NCBI GenBank assembly: GCA_021771815.1
Contig: JAETOE010000011.1
Span: forward strand, 25,105 to 89,104
Source: Roseburia hominis
GTDB taxonomy: Bacteria > Bacillota > Clostridia > Lachnospirales > Lachnospiraceae
Reading direction: 5' to 3'
Length of the DNA stretch: 64,000 bases
Below the pieces are notes generated by a model, which had not been told where the DNA came from, ran no database searches, and saw nothing but the letters and a program-made list of their open reading frames with translations. This document shows positions 63,796 through 64,000 of the stretch, piece after piece (position 1 is the stretch's first letter; each line of letters starts with the position of its first letter). A program made the position numbers and the translations under genes.

Positions 63796-64000
63796 GAGAA
63801 ACACACAACTGTGAAAATGAATTGTCGGCAGGAAAAAGGTGATGCATTTGGAAATGGAATGGCAGCAGGGCAAAAACAGTACAGCTTGAGTTTCCGCAAA
63901 CTGTAATTCCAAAATGGATATAATCTTCCAAAGCACCAATCTGCCAAATTTTGAAAAGATATAGAGTAGCAGTTTTATGAATAGAGGCACTTTAATAAGC

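Overview
The window looks like a chromosomal segment of an anaerobic, spore-forming, motile Clostridia, most likely a Lachnospiraceae from a gut or similar plant-fibre habitat. This is inference from content: dipicolinate synthase (dpaAB, spores), flagellar rod genes beside an mbl-type mreB, a flavodiiron protein (anaerobe oxygen defence), the cdaA-cdaR-glmM operon, strong AGGAGG ribosome sites, and a galactan-degrading lipoprotein. Most genes are of moderate GC. Two stretches (about 28.3-29.7 kb and 36.1-38.1 kb) are visibly AT-rich and look acquired. I see no rRNA, tRNA, CRISPR array or complete insertion sequence.

Layout. 0-8.4 kb: MATE transporter, radical SAM protein, HD-GYP phosphodiesterase, AraC/GyrI regulator, Hsp20 under a CIRCE element, thioredoxin, a decayed sugar O-acetyltransferase, then a translationally coupled membrane protein/YitT/LysR set. 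8.5-11.5 kb: a methionine ABC transporter operon (metNIQ) preceded by a promoter, a 52-residue Met/Cys-rich small ORF and an intrinsic terminator, which reads as a leader-peptide attenuator. 11.7-18.6 kb: MFS transporter, cysteine-cluster protein plus an unusual SF2 helicase with C-terminal membrane segments, then degV and lrgAB (cidAB) genes diverging from a region with two FabT/MarR-like palindromes. 18.7-21.4 kb: a coupled LysM / DUF4474 / metallophosphoesterase cassette. 21.5-28.3 kb: aspartokinase, L,D-transpeptidase, a 790-base gap with a candidate minus-strand transcript, GH53 galactanase and dpaAB.

28.3-38.1 kb: AT-rich hypothetical genes, a TSCPD protein, a Uma2 nuclease-fold protein, secA, the flavodiiron protein, an SDR dehydrogenase, then a DUF1016 nuclease next to a broken P-loop ATPase. 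38.2-45.1 kb: uvrB, uvrA, and a chemoreceptor preceded by an 81-base structured tandem repeat that recurs at 36.05 kb. 45.5-50.9 kb: mbl, two FlgG-type rod genes, a rod-binding protein and recD2. 51.0-53.9 kb, minus strand: a three-gene ABC importer of the TrpXYZ-like type with a palindromic operator. 54.1-61.9 kb: comF, a YvyF-type protein, a terminator, then a new promoter driving two membrane proteins, cdaA, cdaR and glmM, followed by an HPr-like protein and an rfbD-type reductase. The window closes with a glucosyltransferase-type membrane protein.

The most interesting candidates for undescribed biology are the sulphur-amino-acid leader peptide in front of metNIQ, the minus-strand transcript with TTCGAA and GGTAC-type repeats at 23.97-24.46 kb, and the 81-base repeat whose stems show compensatory changes between copies. 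Residue counts, motif positions and spacings were read by hand; family names come from recognising motifs, not from a database search.
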